From Deltaproteobacteria bacterium (GTDB lineage Bacteria > Myxococcota_A > UBA9160 > UBA4427): a stretch of 64,000 nt of DNA. Shown here in pieces: positions 19,367 to 28,142 of the stretch; position 1 is the first letter of the stretch, and the number at the start of each line of letters is the position of its first letter. A program made the translations under genes and the position numbers. The stretch is taken from contig JAJDAO010000067.1 of assembly GCA_029261835.1 (NCBI GenBank), positions 1 to 64,000 of the forward strand, in the 5' to 3' direction. Below the pieces are notes generated by a model that did no database searches, was not told the origin of the DNA, and was given only the letters and a program-made list of their open reading frames with translations.

Positions 19367-19920
19367 GGCCACGACTCGACGCCATCCTCCAGTGGGATCT
19401 GACAGCTCCTCGCGAGCTGTGAGATGAGACGCCAGGCACCGATCGAGGCCACCAGCTCCAAGCACTGATCGGCACCACCCAGATGCTGCTCGCAGAGCGC
19501 AAAGGTCTCGCGTGAGAGGGTACCCGTCTCCAGAGTCTCATCCGTCGCAGCGAGCGCCGCGCGGGCCGCTGCCTCGAATCGATCCGAAGCCTTCCAGTCA
19601 CGAACCGCATACAGGTCCTCGGGACTGCAGGCGAAAGCCTGCTGAGCGACGCTCCAGTGCTGCGTCCACTCGTAGTCTGAGTCCGTGACCCAACCGATCC
19701 GCATGATCACGAGCTCCCGGATGCGGTCATCGAGTACCGCATCGAAGAGCAGCGAAAAGAGGAGGTCGTTTACAGCCTTGGCCAGCGATGGGCGTCTGAG
19801 CAGGAGCCTGAAGATACTGCGATCGGCCAGCTCGGCAGAGACACCCGCAGCGGCGGCGATCTTCACGCTCTCTTCGGGGGGCAGCAAATCTACGAGGCAT
19901 GCGGCTCTCTTCTCAGCCAT
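19345..19920 (-). CDS. Carboxymuconolactone decarboxylase-like protein
   Basis: 191 residues from the ATG with AGGAG 8-9 nt upstream; an in-frame ATG at 20007 lacks one. The core ELVIMRIGWVTDSDYEWTQHWSVAQQAF is the AhpD/CMD helical signature, but the redox CxxC of AhpD is absent, so peroxidase activity is unlikely. Relatives in catabolic clusters are mostly of unknown role. Its 3' end overlaps the nitronate monooxygenase relic, and its last few codons may derive from the deletion junction. The thioesterase gene lies upstream on the same strand. Confidence 0.75.
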   Translation of the reverse strand: MAEKRAACLVDLLPPEESVKIAAAAGVSAELADRSIFRLLLRRPSLAKAVNDLLFSLLFDAVLDDRIRELVIMRIGWVTDSDYEWTQHWSVAQQAFACSPEDLYAVRDWKASDRFEAAARAALAATDETLETGTLSRETFALCEQHLGGADQCLELVASIGAWRLISQLARSCQIPLEDGVESWPPDGLHP

Positions 19921-20025
19921 GCGGTGCTCTCCTGTGCCTGTTGACGATTGCAGTCTGTCGCTGCGAGAGTACCCGGCCCGGAACGATGCCTGCCTCAAAC
20001 GAAGCAATCGATGCCGCGCGACGGC

Positions 20026-20460
20026 CTACGACTCCAGGTTGTCACCTTCCCTGGCCCGGAAGATCTCGACCAGCTCCTTCGGGATCGGAGTCGATTTGTG
20101 GGTCTCGCGATCCGCGTTGACCCAGATGATCTCGCCGGTGCTGCAGATCTGGTCACTACCCGCCGAGCAGCTCATTATCTCCCAACGGATGCTGGAGCGG
20201 CCGATTCGCGCTGGTCGCACGAAGATCTCGACCTCCTCATCGAAACCGATCGGTGCCTGGTACTCCGCCACGATCTTCACCGTATGAAAGTCGCTTCCGC
20301 TGGACTGCGTTGCGAAGTCGTAATCGAGACCACGGAAGTACTCTTGAAGCGCAGTCTGGAAGTACACGATGTGGTTGGCGTTGAAGACGAAGCCCTGCGA
20401 GTCGACCTCCGAGTATCGCACGCGGAGGGGGAAGCAGAAGCTGAAGCTCGATTTTTTCAT
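20026..20460 (-). CDS. Acyl-CoA thioesterase, hotdog fold (4HBT type)
   Basis: 144 residues. The segment RVRYSEVDSQGFVFNANHIVYFQTALQEYF is the 4-hydroxybenzoyl-CoA thioesterase/YbgC signature, with the aspartate before QG as the expected catalytic residue. The remainder forms the hotdog beta-sheet. The likely reaction is acyl-CoA hydrolysis, in line with the thiolase downstream. It is the first gene of the leftward thioesterase - CMD-like - thiolase group, about 105 nt ahead of the CMD-like gene. Confidence 0.85.
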   Translation of the reverse strand: MKKSSFSFCFPLRVRYSEVDSQGFVFNANHIVYFQTALQEYFRGLDYDFATQSSGSDFHTVKIVAEYQAPIGFDEEVEIFVRPARIGRSSIRWEIMSCSAGSDQICSTGEIIWVNADRETHKSTPIPKELVEIFRAREGDNLES

Positions 20461-20648
20461 TGTTCGAGTCCTTTGCCGGGTGTGCTTTCAGTGAGGCCGT
20501 TGTCGCTCGGGTCGGCTTCAGTTCCGGAACTCAATCGCACAGTTCGAAATGCTCAGAGCGCCAACGCTCCTTGGGCTCGGCCGAGACCAGGATCTCATCG
20601 CGCTCCCGCCACGACCTTACCTGAGATCGCGCAACTCGTTGAGAACAC

Positions 20649-20725
20649 TGGCGCCCCGGGGAGGACTTGAACCCCCGACCCGTCGCTTAGAAGGCGACCG
20701 CTCTATCCACCTGAGCTACCGGGGC
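20649..20725 (-). tRNA. tRNA-Arg (UCU)
   Basis: 77 nt including an encoded CCA. The acceptor stem GCCCCGG/CCGGGGC pairs completely. The anticodon stem GTCGC/GCGAC encloses CTTCTAA, giving anticodon TCT, and the T arm contains GGTTCAAGTCC. It is transcribed leftward, away from the tRNA-His gene. Confidence 0.96.
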
Positions 20726-20810
20726 GCACCCGTGCGGCTAGTCGCTCGGAATAGGTCGCGGGATAGATAGCAGAAGAAGCCGACCCGCCTCGGGGGTGTG
20801 GGGCGTCTCG

Positions 20811-20839
20811 TTGACACCCCCTGGAGCGATCGATAGCCT
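20811..20839 (+). promoter_or_regulatory. Promoter of tRNA-His
   Basis: TTGACA (20811-20816) and TAGCCT (20834-20839) are separated by 17 nt. The expected start is about 10 nt before the mature 5' end at 20856. The same TAGCCT box appears upstream of the other rightward tRNA gene. Confidence 0.6.
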
Positions 20840-20855
20840 TCGCCGCTCTCCTGCG

Positions 20856-20932
<77 letters not shown>

Positions 20933-21214
20933 GGCCCAGGTGACGAGCTGCCGCCAACATCACAGCGAGCTGTGTCGCCAGCGGCGCTGGGCAGATTGCA
21001 CATCCCCCTCAGACGAGCGGATTTTTCTTATTATATTCCAATACCTTGTAGCCTGAACTGCCGCTGGCGGGCGGGCCGGATGCAGTCCCTGCGCAAGGCG
21101 GCTGCGACCAGATCCCGGGGGGCGATGTGCCCTCTGACGGCATCTTGCTCCGCACTCGCGAGGCGTCGGCGCTACCATCGGTGAGATCACCCGTGGCGTG
21201 CAGAGGCATCTCTG

Positions 21215-21454
21215 ATGAACCGTATCCGAGCCGCTCGACAGGCGCTGGGCTGGACCCAGAACGAGCTCGCCCGCAAGGCGGGTGTCTCCGCTCGCACGAT
21301 TCACGCGGTTGAAAAGGGACGGCTCTGCCGGCAGACGACGAAGCGGCAGATCTTGAGCGCGCTCGGTGTTCCGTGGGAGATGCGTGACGACTACTTCGTG
21401 CGCGCTCGTCCGGTTCGCAGGGTCATCGCTACGGAACACGCGCGCATCGCCTGA
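21215..21454 (+). CDS. Small XRE-family HTH regulator
   Basis: 79 residues, nearly all a Cro/C1-type helix-turn-helix: RIRAARQALGWTQNELARKAGVSARTIHAVEKGR, then a helix LSALGVPW. GAGG lies 8 nt before the ATG. The short basic tail has no sensor domain. It stands alone between tRNA-His and a convergent peptidase gene, with an AT-rich stretch at 21021-21055 upstream. Its location in a tRNA cluster fits a leftover of an integrated element, but no integrase is present. Confidence 0.8.
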   Translation: MNRIRAARQALGWTQNELARKAGVSARTIHAVEKGRLCRQTTKRQILSALGVPWEMRDDYFVRARPVRRVIATEHARIA

Positions 21455-21485
21455 GCGCCGCGGCGCCCGGCGACAGATCGGGCCA

Positions 21486-22778
21486 TCAGCCGGCGATATG
21501 TGTTCGCAGATCGTCGGCGCAGTCGAGCACGAGCGAGAGCGTGTGCGACATGAAGTCGCTCAGCAGGCCTGCCGCCTCCACCTGCTCGCCAGCTGACGCA
21601 AGTGTGTGTGCCTCGGCCTCGACCTTCAGGCGCCCGGTTTCGATTCTCTCCTGCACGACTCGCCACTGCTCGCGAATGATCGGCGTCGCACTCTCGTAGT
21701 CCGCCGAGGCGGCTTCGCACAGCCGATGAAAGCTCCACCAGGCGGAGTCGGAATCGCCCGAGGGCCCGTCGCTGCCGCCACGAGCCAGAGCTGCCGGAAT
21801 CAGACCGTCGATGTATACGGGGATGAAGATGCCGAGACAGGGAGACGCGAAGGAAATCCATACCGGCCAGGGTGACGTTCGGTCGGCCGGCAGTGGCGCG
21901 ATCAGGCTTGCGGTCGTGGTACCCACCGGATCGCCATGCATACAGAGCGTGTAGCGTGCCTCTTCATCGGCCGCCGCGCCGACCGGCGGCAACATCCCCT
22001 CGGCGCCGTGGTCGCGCAGCAGCGCCTGCATGCTCGCCACGTCGTGCTTGCCGCGCCCGGCCTCGAGCAGCGCCCGCGAACGCCGCAAGCGCCCCTCCGA
22101 AATCATGCCCGGCACAGCCGAGTTGCGATAAGCCTCGGAGAGATCGACCCGCCCGCGCCCGCGCCACCAGCCCTCGCCGCGAGCAAACGACTCGAGATCG
22201 CGGGAGCCGATTCCCCAGTTCGAGCCGAGGGTCATGTGATTCGAGAGCCCCTCGAGATCCACCCGCCGCGCAGCCCAGCGCCGACCGGACGTCTCCATCA
22301 CCCAGGCCTGATTGGGATCGGCCAACATGAAGCTGTTGTGATAGCCCGCCTCGCCGGGCCCGAAGCCGCTGCCCCCCTGGCCGTAGCTCTCGATGAGTGC
22401 GGCGATTACCTCGAGCGCCTCGCGGGCGTCACGACCACGTTCGAGCCCGAGCCGCACCAGATCCATACCGATGAGACCCGGCTCCTCCTCCACCGGCTCG
22501 CGTGAGAAGACCGACTGGTTTCCAATCGCGACGCCGTGCTCGTTGACCCCGTGCTCGAAGCCCCAGACCCACCACGGCGAGTGGCCCATTGCGCGATAGG
22601 TCTCCGCCACCTGCGGAATCGCGATGTGGGTGCACGTGACGCGCGCGCCGCGAGCGTGGAAGGCCGCCGGAAACTGCACGAACGGCTGGCACTCGCCCGC
22701 ATGACGGTCACTGTTCTTGGCAAAGAGCGCCGTCCCGGCGGCGGTGTGCAGCGCGGCGGCGACGACAGAGTCACACAT
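21486..22778 (-). CDS. Peptidase C69 / secernin-like Ntn hydrolase
   Basis: 430 residues starting Met-Cys-Asp. C2 becomes the N-terminal nucleophile after removal of Met, as in C69 dipeptidases and secernins. Family segments FAKNSDR and WWVWGFEHGVNEHGVAIGNQSVF follow, with HNSFMLADPNQAWVMETSGRRWAA in the middle. No signal peptide is visible, so it should be cytoplasmic. The activity is expected to be dipeptide or amide hydrolysis. It runs convergent to the XRE gene and has the small anchored-protein gene 88 nt behind it on the same strand. Confidence 0.85.
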   Translation of the reverse strand: MCDSVVAAALHTAAGTALFAKNSDRHAGECQPFVQFPAAFHARGARVTCTHIAIPQVAETYRAMGHSPWWVWGFEHGVNEHGVAIGNQSVFSREPVEEEPGLIGMDLVRLGLERGRDAREALEVIAALIESYGQGGSGFGPGEAGYHNSFMLADPNQAWVMETSGRRWAARRVDLEGLSNHMTLGSNWGIGSRDLESFARGEGWWRGRGRVDLSEAYRNSAVPGMISEGRLRRSRALLEAGRGKHDVASMQALLRDHGAEGMLPPVGAAADEEARYTLCMHGDPVGTTTASLIAPLPADRTSPWPVWISFASPCLGIFIPVYIDGLIPAALARGGSDGPSGDSDSAWWSFHRLCEAASADYESATPIIREQWRVVQERIETGRLKVEAEAHTLASAGEQVEAAGLLSDFMSHTLSLVLDCADDLRTHIAG

Positions 22779-22866
22779 GTGTCTAGGCTACCAGAGTATG
22801 AGAACCAGAGCCGCACCGACCACGAGCTATCGCGGCGGCCGGCCCGGGGGCGACGCAGACGGCCTC

Positions 22867-23481
22867 TCAGCGCAGGTATTCGCTGCAGTCGAGGATCGTG
22901 ACCTGCTCGGCGAGCCGAAAGCGGCCCTGGGTGACGGCTCGCGGCAGCTCGGCCGCAATCTCGCGACCATCGTGCTTGAGCGTCACTCGATCCAGGCTCA
23001 GATTGGGGCCCGCCACGCGTACGCAGGTGCGCTCGCCACCGCCGCCCAGGCGCTCGTCGTGCAGCTCGACCGCTTCGCTCAGTGCGCGGCGCGCCGCCGA
23101 GCCGCTGGCAACGAAGTTGGTGAACTCGATCAAGCGCTTGGCCTGCGCGGCCCCTGGAGACGCGCAGCGGTGGAAGTCGGGGTAGCTCTGGTAGATGAGC
23201 TCGGCGTGGCGCATGTCCAGCGCGGACATTGTGGCGTGGCTCATCTGACCGGACCGCTGTTTGGCGTCACCGCCGAATACCATGAAGGCGTCGTCGGCCG
23301 GTGAACCGATCTGAAGAAAGCGCACCTCGAGGTCTCCGCTGTCGAGCAGCACATATCGCCCCTCGACCCGCGCAAGTTCGGCGCCGCCGCCAAGCAGCGG
23401 AAGAGCCTCGAGCAGACCGAGGTGGCTCCCCAAGTACAAGGCAGCGGCAAGAACGGAAATGCGAACTAGGAGGCGACCCAC
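22867..23481 (-). CDS. Hypothetical protein with N-terminal membrane anchor
   Basis: 204 residues. Residues 5-20 (VRISVLAAALYLGSHL) form a signal or anchor helix, and the rest is soluble with mixed alpha/beta character and three cysteines. The sequence is not recognised. It precedes the C69 peptidase gene on the same strand by 88 nt and may be co-transcribed. Codon use is like its neighbours. Confidence 0.55.
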   Translation of the reverse strand: MGRLLVRISVLAAALYLGSHLGLLEALPLLGGGAELARVEGRYVLLDSGDLEVRFLQIGSPADDAFMVFGGDAKQRSGQMSHATMSALDMRHAELIYQSYPDFHRCASPGAAQAKRLIEFTNFVASGSAARRALSEAVELHDERLGGGGERTCVRVAGPNLSLDRVTLKHDGREIAAELPRAVTQGRFRLAEQVTILDCSEYLR

Positions 23482-23789
23482 AGCAATGTCATCGGCGAAT
23501 TCACACGCCCGCTCGAGTGCAGCGACGATCTGCCCCTTCGGGGCGGACCGTCTGGGCCCGTGCCTGCTTCTCTTGTCCTGCTTCTATATAGATGCCGGAA
23601 GCGAGTGGTGGTGCGCGGGTACGGACCAGGTCAGCGCGCGGCTGCCAGCAGCCAGCTCGACGGACACGGCACCGGGGACCTCCGCACCCCTTTCGACGGG
23701 GACGACATCTGATAGCCTCCCGGCTCGGTCAGCCCTCCCCGGGCTGAACCCCAGGTTGTAGGCTCCCGTCACCCAACGGGACTCCGTGC
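23482..23789. other. Intergenic leader of tRNA-Arg(UCG)
   Basis: No gene is supported. On the plus strand TTTCGA (23691-23696) and TAGCCT (23713-23718), 16 nt apart, are a possible promoter about 70 nt upstream of the tRNA; the TAGCCT box matches that of tRNA-His. Confidence 0.45.
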
Positions 23790-23866
23790 GCGCCGGTAGC
23801 TCAGCTGGATAGAGCATCAGGCTTCGAACCTGAGGGTCGGGGGTTCGAATCCCTCCCGGCGTGCCA
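23790..23866 (+). tRNA. tRNA-Arg (UCG)
   Basis: 77 nt with encoded CCA. Acceptor GCGCCGG pairs with CCGGCGT (terminal G-T). Anticodon stem TCAGG/CCTGA with loop CTTCGAA gives anticodon TCG. T arm GGTTCGAATCC. An IS terminal repeat begins 7 nt after the final A. Confidence 0.96.
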
Positions 23867-23925
23867 TACCGCGGCGTCGGTGCACGAATAGGATCGCGAA
23901 AGCAACTCCCCCACCACCGCGACGA

Positions 23926-24938
23926 TCATGAGGCGCCAATCGCGAAGGACTCTGGCCTCCCGAGAATCGTCATCCGGTTCAGAATACTGCAAGCCATCAC
24001 CGCTTCAGCTTCCTGCGACCTCGGATGACGAGCACGAAGTCTGGCGCCAACGATTGTCTTGTATCGAAAGAAGGTGTCCTCCACACGGCCCGCCGATGGT
24101 ACCCGGATTCCTTCTTCCACCGGCGACGCCCGATCTCTTTGACTCTCATGATCGTGCGATCGCGAGTACTCGACCGGGCCCTTCGTTGACGCGATCGCGT
24201 CGCCGTCTTGATCGGCGGAACAACAATTCTGGCACCGCGTGCGGCGGCAGCATTGTAGGTCGCGTTCGTGTCATGGGCTGCGTCCGCCGTGAAGCTTGCG
24301 ATGTCACCGTGGACCTCATCAATGAAACCCTGAGCGGCCTTCGCGTCATCGGTATTGCCGTCGGTCGGAGCCCTAACGACGATCATACCAGCCCGATCAA
24401 CACCCAGATGAAGCTTCTTCCAGCCACGCCTGCCACGTCCTCCGTACATTGCCGCCGCCCACTCACCTTCGCCGACAATGGACAGTCCTGTGCTGTCGAC
24501 GATGAGATGAAGGGGCTTGGCCGGGGCGAGATGGAAATCGACATCGAGGTGCTGACTACGCCGAGAGAGGGTGGTGTGGTCCGGAGCTTCGAGATCGCGA
24601 GTCAGCTTCGCTGACGATGCGCTTTCGAAGCTCTGCTTCGTCGCGACACCCATCAAGGACAGTACCGACCGCAAGAAGCCCTCCGCTTGGCGAAGCGGCA
24701 GCCTGAAAATGAGCCGGAGCGTTAGAGCTGTCTCGATCGCGTGGTCGGAGAACTTCCGCTGAGCCCCACGCAGCCCTGTTGGCCCTGGCTTCCACGATGC
24801 GATGGCATCCTCCGCGATCCACAGAGTGATGTCACCGCGCTGCACGAGTGCGCGGTCGTACTCAGCCCAGTTGTTCACTCGGTACTTGGTCTTGTACTTG
24901 GGATGCACTCTCGACTTCATACAGGGAGCGCGGCCCAT
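23926..24938 (-). pseudogene. IS5-type transposase, frameshifted and interrupted
   Basis: N-terminal YKTKYRVNNWAEYDRALVQRGDITLWI, the HTTLSRR region, the DDE aspartates in LIVDSTGL and TADAAHDT and the glutamate in RRWKKESGYH are present. Just after ESGYH the frame is lost: the expected VEDTFFRYKTIVGARLRARHP...ILNRMTILGRPESFAIGAS continues in another frame to 23926, implying one base lost (or two gained) near 24085-24095. Sixteen extra residues (ATKQSFESASSAKLTR) separate SLMGV from DLEAPDHTTLSRR; they are encoded by the palindromic element at 24593-24645. An ATG inside the terminal repeat (24995) is in frame but unlikely to be the native start. Confidence 0.85.
24593..24645 (-). repeat. 53-bp triple-hairpin palindromic element, copy A (in frame in transposase)
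   Basis: Read on the minus strand: outer arm CGCGA, hairpin CGAAGC-AGA-GCTTCG, a weak central palindrome AAAGCGCATC, hairpin GTCAGC-GAA-GCTGAC, outer arm TCGCG, then ATC. It matches copy B (44275-44327) at 51 of 53 positions. It sits inside the transposase gene and leaves the frame open, adding 16 codons. The layout resembles Rickettsia palindromic elements and REP-type repeats but I cannot assign it to a named family. Confidence 0.8.
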
Positions 24939-25301
24939 CGATCCCCCAGTCTTGCCCACGAACCCAACGTTGATCACCTTCGGCCCGGGATTCATGCACC
25001 AACGCCCTCTCCTGATGGGCCTCTGCTACCATGGCGGAGTTGCCAGCTTCTGAGGTGCGGAATCGTTGGGGTCCCGCTTGTCGCATCATCTTCTCCCGTG
25101 GACCCGCTTGGCGAGCGCGCTACGCGCGCTTCTCGCAGCCATGGCGTGGCCGTCTCAGGCGTCGGTTCTGATCACACGGCTGCCGCGCGCCACGGGAGAG
25201 CTCTTCGACCTCGAGAGGGCGGCGGCCCGATTCGAGAGCCCCATCGAGCGCCGGCCGACCCTCTCGCAAGCGTCGGCGCGCTGCAAGAGAAGCCGATTCG
25301 C

Positions 25302-26255
25302 ATGACCCGACTGGCCAGCACGGACCGCGACAAGACCCCGAATAACTCGGTCGCTCGTGCGCTCGTGGTCATCGGAGACCGCTGGATGCAATTGATCTTG
25401 CGCGAGGCCTTCCTGGGGGCGACCCGCTTCGAGACCTACCGAGAGAGAACCGGGGCCGCCCGCACCACGCTGACGAAGCGGCTCCGGAAGCTGGAAAAAG
25501 AGGGTCTGATGGAGCGCATCCCCTATCAGACCGCACCTCTTCGCTACGAGTACCACCTCACGGCGAAAGGTCTGGCGCTGTATCCGGCGGTGGTCATGAT
25601 CTGGAAGTGGGAGATTCGATGGGGCGGGAAGGATGCCCATCTGCCGCGCGCCCTGGTCCACCGGACGTGCGGGCATCGGGCCGCTCCGATACTGAGCTGC
25701 AGGCATTGCGGGAATCCGATCGTCCTCGGCGACTGCCGGTTTGCGGACGGCCCCGGCGCCGGGTACGAAGCGGCGCCGTCGAGGCGGCTGTACCGCCGGT
25801 TGAACAGCAATTCGCACCTCGCCGGCAGCGATGGCGAGGTCGTCGAGGCGAGCGACCTGCTCGGGGACAGATGGAGTGGGCTCGTCCTGGCCAGCCAGTT
25901 CTTCGGTGTTCACCGTTTCGACGAGATTCAGCAGTTCCTCGGCATCGCCAGCAACATCCTGACGGACCGCCTGAGAACCCTGGTCGCCAATGACATCTTG
26001 CGGCGAACGATCTACCAGGAACGCCCGCCCCGCTTCGACTACCGCCTGACCGAGAAGGGGCGCGAAACGTATCCGTTCACGTTGGCCCTCATGCTCTGGG
26101 GCGATCAATGGCTCGCCGCCGAGCAGGGCCCACCCGTGTACGTCTACCACAAGAGCTGCCGAAGACGACTGGGAGCCGTGGTCACGTGCGGCAAGTGCGA
26201 CGGTGTCCTCGCACCGCGCGACGTGAGCTCCGTGCCCTCGAAGCCAGCGAAATAG
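25302..26255 (+). CDS. Tandem-domain HxlR-family regulator with duplicated zinc knuckles
   Basis: 317 residues. Two full HxlR winged helices follow each other: ARALVVIGDRWMQLILREAFLGATRFETY and EASDLLGDRWSGLVLASQFFGVHRFDEIQ. Each is followed by H-x2-C-x9-C-x2-C (VHRTC...SCRHC; YHKSC...TCGKC), a likely metal site. HxlR proteins are usually single-domain dimers of about 110-150 residues, so this is an internal duplication acting as a covalent dimer. ATG at 25302 was chosen because upstream in-frame sequence back to 24741 runs through the IS. It lies 138 nt ahead of the acyl-CoA ligase gene, probably its target. Confidence 0.85.
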   Translation: MTRLASTDRDKTPNNSVARALVVIGDRWMQLILREAFLGATRFETYRERTGAARTTLTKRLRKLEKEGLMERIPYQTAPLRYEYHLTAKGLALYPAVVMIWKWEIRWGGKDAHLPRALVHRTCGHRAAPILSCRHCGNPIVLGDCRFADGPGAGYEAAPSRRLYRRLNSNSHLAGSDGEVVEASDLLGDRWSGLVLASQFFGVHRFDEIQQFLGIASNILTDRLRTLVANDILRRTIYQERPPRFDYRLTEKGRETYPFTLALMLWGDQWLAAEQGPPVYVYHKSCRRRLGAVVTCGKCDGVLAPRDVSSVPSKPAK

Positions 26256-26335
26256 AGCCCGGTTTCCGCCTGGCTTCACGCCTCGAGTCGCCGGAGCGAA
26301 TCGGGCACTGCGCCGGAAGTAGCCGAGATCATCAC

Positions 26336-26364
26336 TTGCACAACGAAACTGACAGCCATATGCT
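26336..26364 (+). promoter_or_regulatory. Promoter upstream of the acyl-CoA ligase operon
   Basis: TTGCAC (26336-26341) and TATGCT (26359-26364) are 17 nt apart, placing transcription start near 26371 and giving a leader of about 23 nt with GAGGAG before the ATG at 26394. Confidence 0.5.
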
Positions 26365-26393
26365 GAACGCGACTCTCGAGGAGACGCTGTCTG

Positions 26394-28142
26394 ATGCTGG
26401 CAGCCCCGGCCCACACCATCGAGGACATGCGGAGCCGAGGTCTGTGGGGTGACACCCGGCTCAGCGACCTGTTCTTGCGAAACGTCGAGCGCCATTCCGA
26501 TCGCACGGCGTTGGTGGACGCCCCCAACCGGCAGTCCTTCACGGACGGAGCGCCCAGACGTCTCAGTTATCGAGAGCTCTCGGATCTGACGAACCTGTTG
26601 TCACGCCAGCTACTCTCGATCGGCCTCGCGAAGGACGACATCCTGGTCGTGCAGCTGCCGAACGTCGCCGAGCTCGTCGTCACCTACCTCGCGGCCTGGC
26701 AGATCGGCGTCATCGTGAGCCCGGTGCCGATTCAGTTTCGAGAGCACGAGCTGCGACACATCCTGAAGCTGCTGCGGCCGCGGGCTTTCGTCACATGCTC
26801 GGATTTCAAGAGCTTCGACCAGGCTCGGTTGGCGGTGGCCTGCCGGGGCGGGCTCGACTACGACATTCTCGTCTGGGGCGATCGGGTCGCCCCGGATCAT
26901 TTCTCCCTGAACCGGCTCCTCGAGGAAGCGCAGCGGGCGGGCGGCAGCGCTGGCGCCGACCTCGAGGCCTACCTGCAAGGCACGCCCATGTCTGCCGACG
27001 ACACCGCCACGATCTGCTGGACCTCCGGCACGGAAGGCGTGCCGAAGGGCGTACCGCGTAGCCACAATCACTGGATCGCCATCGGCCACGGCACCTTCGA
27101 CGCCGCGGCGGTGCAGCTCGGCGACGTCCTGCTCAACCCCTTTCCCATGGTCAACATGGCCAGCATCGGTGGCTTGTTCTTGAGCTGGCTGCAAGCCGCC
27201 GCACGGCTCGTGCTGCATCACCCGCTCGACCTGCCCGTCTTCCTGCGTCAGATCGCCGAGGAGAACGTCCAGCACACGGTGGCGCCGCCCGCTCTCCTGA
27301 ACATGATCCTGATGGATCCGGAGCTGAAATCAGCCGCGCGCTTCGAGTCTCTGCGAACCATCTCTTCTGGCTCGGCGCCCCTTCAGCCCGACATGGTGCT
27401 GGGTTACGCGAGGGAATTCGGGGTCGAGATCGTCAACCTCTTCGGCTCCAACGAAGGCATGGCGTTGATCAGCGGTCCCGGAGACGTCGAGGATCCGCAG
27501 CTGAGAGCGCGCATCTTCCCTCGCTTCGGACGCCCCGATCTGAAGTGGAAGAACCGCGTGTCGGAATACATCGAGACGAAGCTGTGCGACCTGGAGACCG
27601 GTGATGAGATCCTGGAACCCGGGCGACCGGGAGAGATGTTGATCCGCGGCGCCACCGTCTTCAGCGGCTACTTCAGGGCGAATGATCTCGATCGGGAGGC
27701 GTTCGCCAAGGACGGATTCTTCCGCACCGGCGATCTCTTCGAAATCGCCGGCCCGGACGAGGAACTCGCCTTCTACCGCTTCGTCGGCCGCTGCAAGCAG
27801 CTCGTGATTCGCGGTGGCATGAATATCTCCTGCCAGGAGGTGGAAACGGTGATCGCCAGCCATCCGAAGCTCTTGGAGGCCGCGGTGGTGGGGGTTCCGG
27901 ACGAAGCCATGGGCGAGAGGCTGTGTGCCGTGGTCGTTCCGCGCCCCGGGCAAAGCATCGGGCTCGAGGAGATCTGCCACCACTTGAAGCAGGAAGGCAT
28001 CGCGGTCTACAAGTTCCCCGAGCGTCTGCGCGTGGTGGCGCAGCTGCCCCGCAATCCGATGAACAAGATCCCGCTCCCGGCGCTACGAAGACTTGCCGCG
28101 GACGACCCGGCTGAAACCAAACCAACAGAGGTGCTGATGTGA
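26394..28142 (+). CDS. AMP-forming acyl-CoA ligase
   Basis: 582 residues of the ANL superfamily. The P-loop TICWTSGTEGVPKGVPRSHNH is at about residues 204-224, NLFGSNEGM is the A5 motif, TGDLFEIA the A7 motif, and GRCKQLVIRGGMNISCQEVE the hinge region. The C-terminal lysine motif NPMNKIPL contains the adenylation lysine. The enzyme should activate a carboxylic acid to its CoA thioester; the order of motifs is like cyclohexanecarboxylate/aryl-CoA ligases, but chain length cannot be read. The stop overlaps the SDR gene's GTG, so the two are translationally coupled. Confidence 0.92.
   Translation: MLAAPAHTIEDMRSRGLWGDTRLSDLFLRNVERHSDRTALVDAPNRQSFTDGAPRRLSYRELSDLTNLLSRQLLSIGLAKDDILVVQLPNVAELVVTYLAAWQIGVIVSPVPIQFREHELRHILKLLRPRAFVTCSDFKSFDQARLAVACRGGLDYDILVWGDRVAPDHFSLNRLLEEAQRAGGSAGADLEAYLQGTPMSADDTATICWTSGTEGVPKGVPRSHNHWIAIGHGTFDAAAVQLGDVLLNPFPMVNMASIGGLFLSWLQAAARLVLHHPLDLPVFLRQIAEENVQHTVAPPALLNMILMDPELKSAARFESLRTISSGSAPLQPDMVLGYAREFGVEIVNLFGSNEGMALISGPGDVEDPQLRARIFPRFGRPDLKWKNRVSEYIETKLCDLETGDEILEPGRPGEMLIRGATVFSGYFRANDLDREAFAKDGFFRTGDLFEIAGPDEELAFYRFVGRCKQLVIRGGMNISCQEVETVIASHPKLLEAAVVGVPDEAMGERLCAVVVPRPGQSIGLEEICHHLKQEGIAVYKFPERLRVVAQLPRNPMNKIPLPALRRLAADDPAETKPTEVLM

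Larger units (their letters stand above)
23873..25006 (-). mobile_element. IS5-family-like insertion sequence (1134 bp, inactivated)
   Basis: Terminal inverted repeats are GGCGTCGGTGCACGAAT (23873-23889) and the reverse complement of GGCGTTGGTGCATGAAT (24990-25006), 15 of 17 identical. They enclose a single DDE transposase gene on the minus strand. No flanking target duplication is evident. The element lies 6 bp behind tRNA-Arg. It is inactive because of a frameshift near the transposase C-terminus and carries a 53-bp palindromic element. Similar terminal repeats recur at 36552, 44213 and 48120-48168. Confidence 0.8.

Noticed and set aside
25111..25133. GC-rich hairpin AGCGCGC-TAC-GCGCGCT as terminator or REP element
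   Set aside because: No T-run and no second copy noticed, so no claim is made.
24741..25301. Upstream in-frame extension of the HxlR gene
   Set aside because: It passes through the IS end and shows no protein-like composition; ATG at 25302 begins the recognisable protein.
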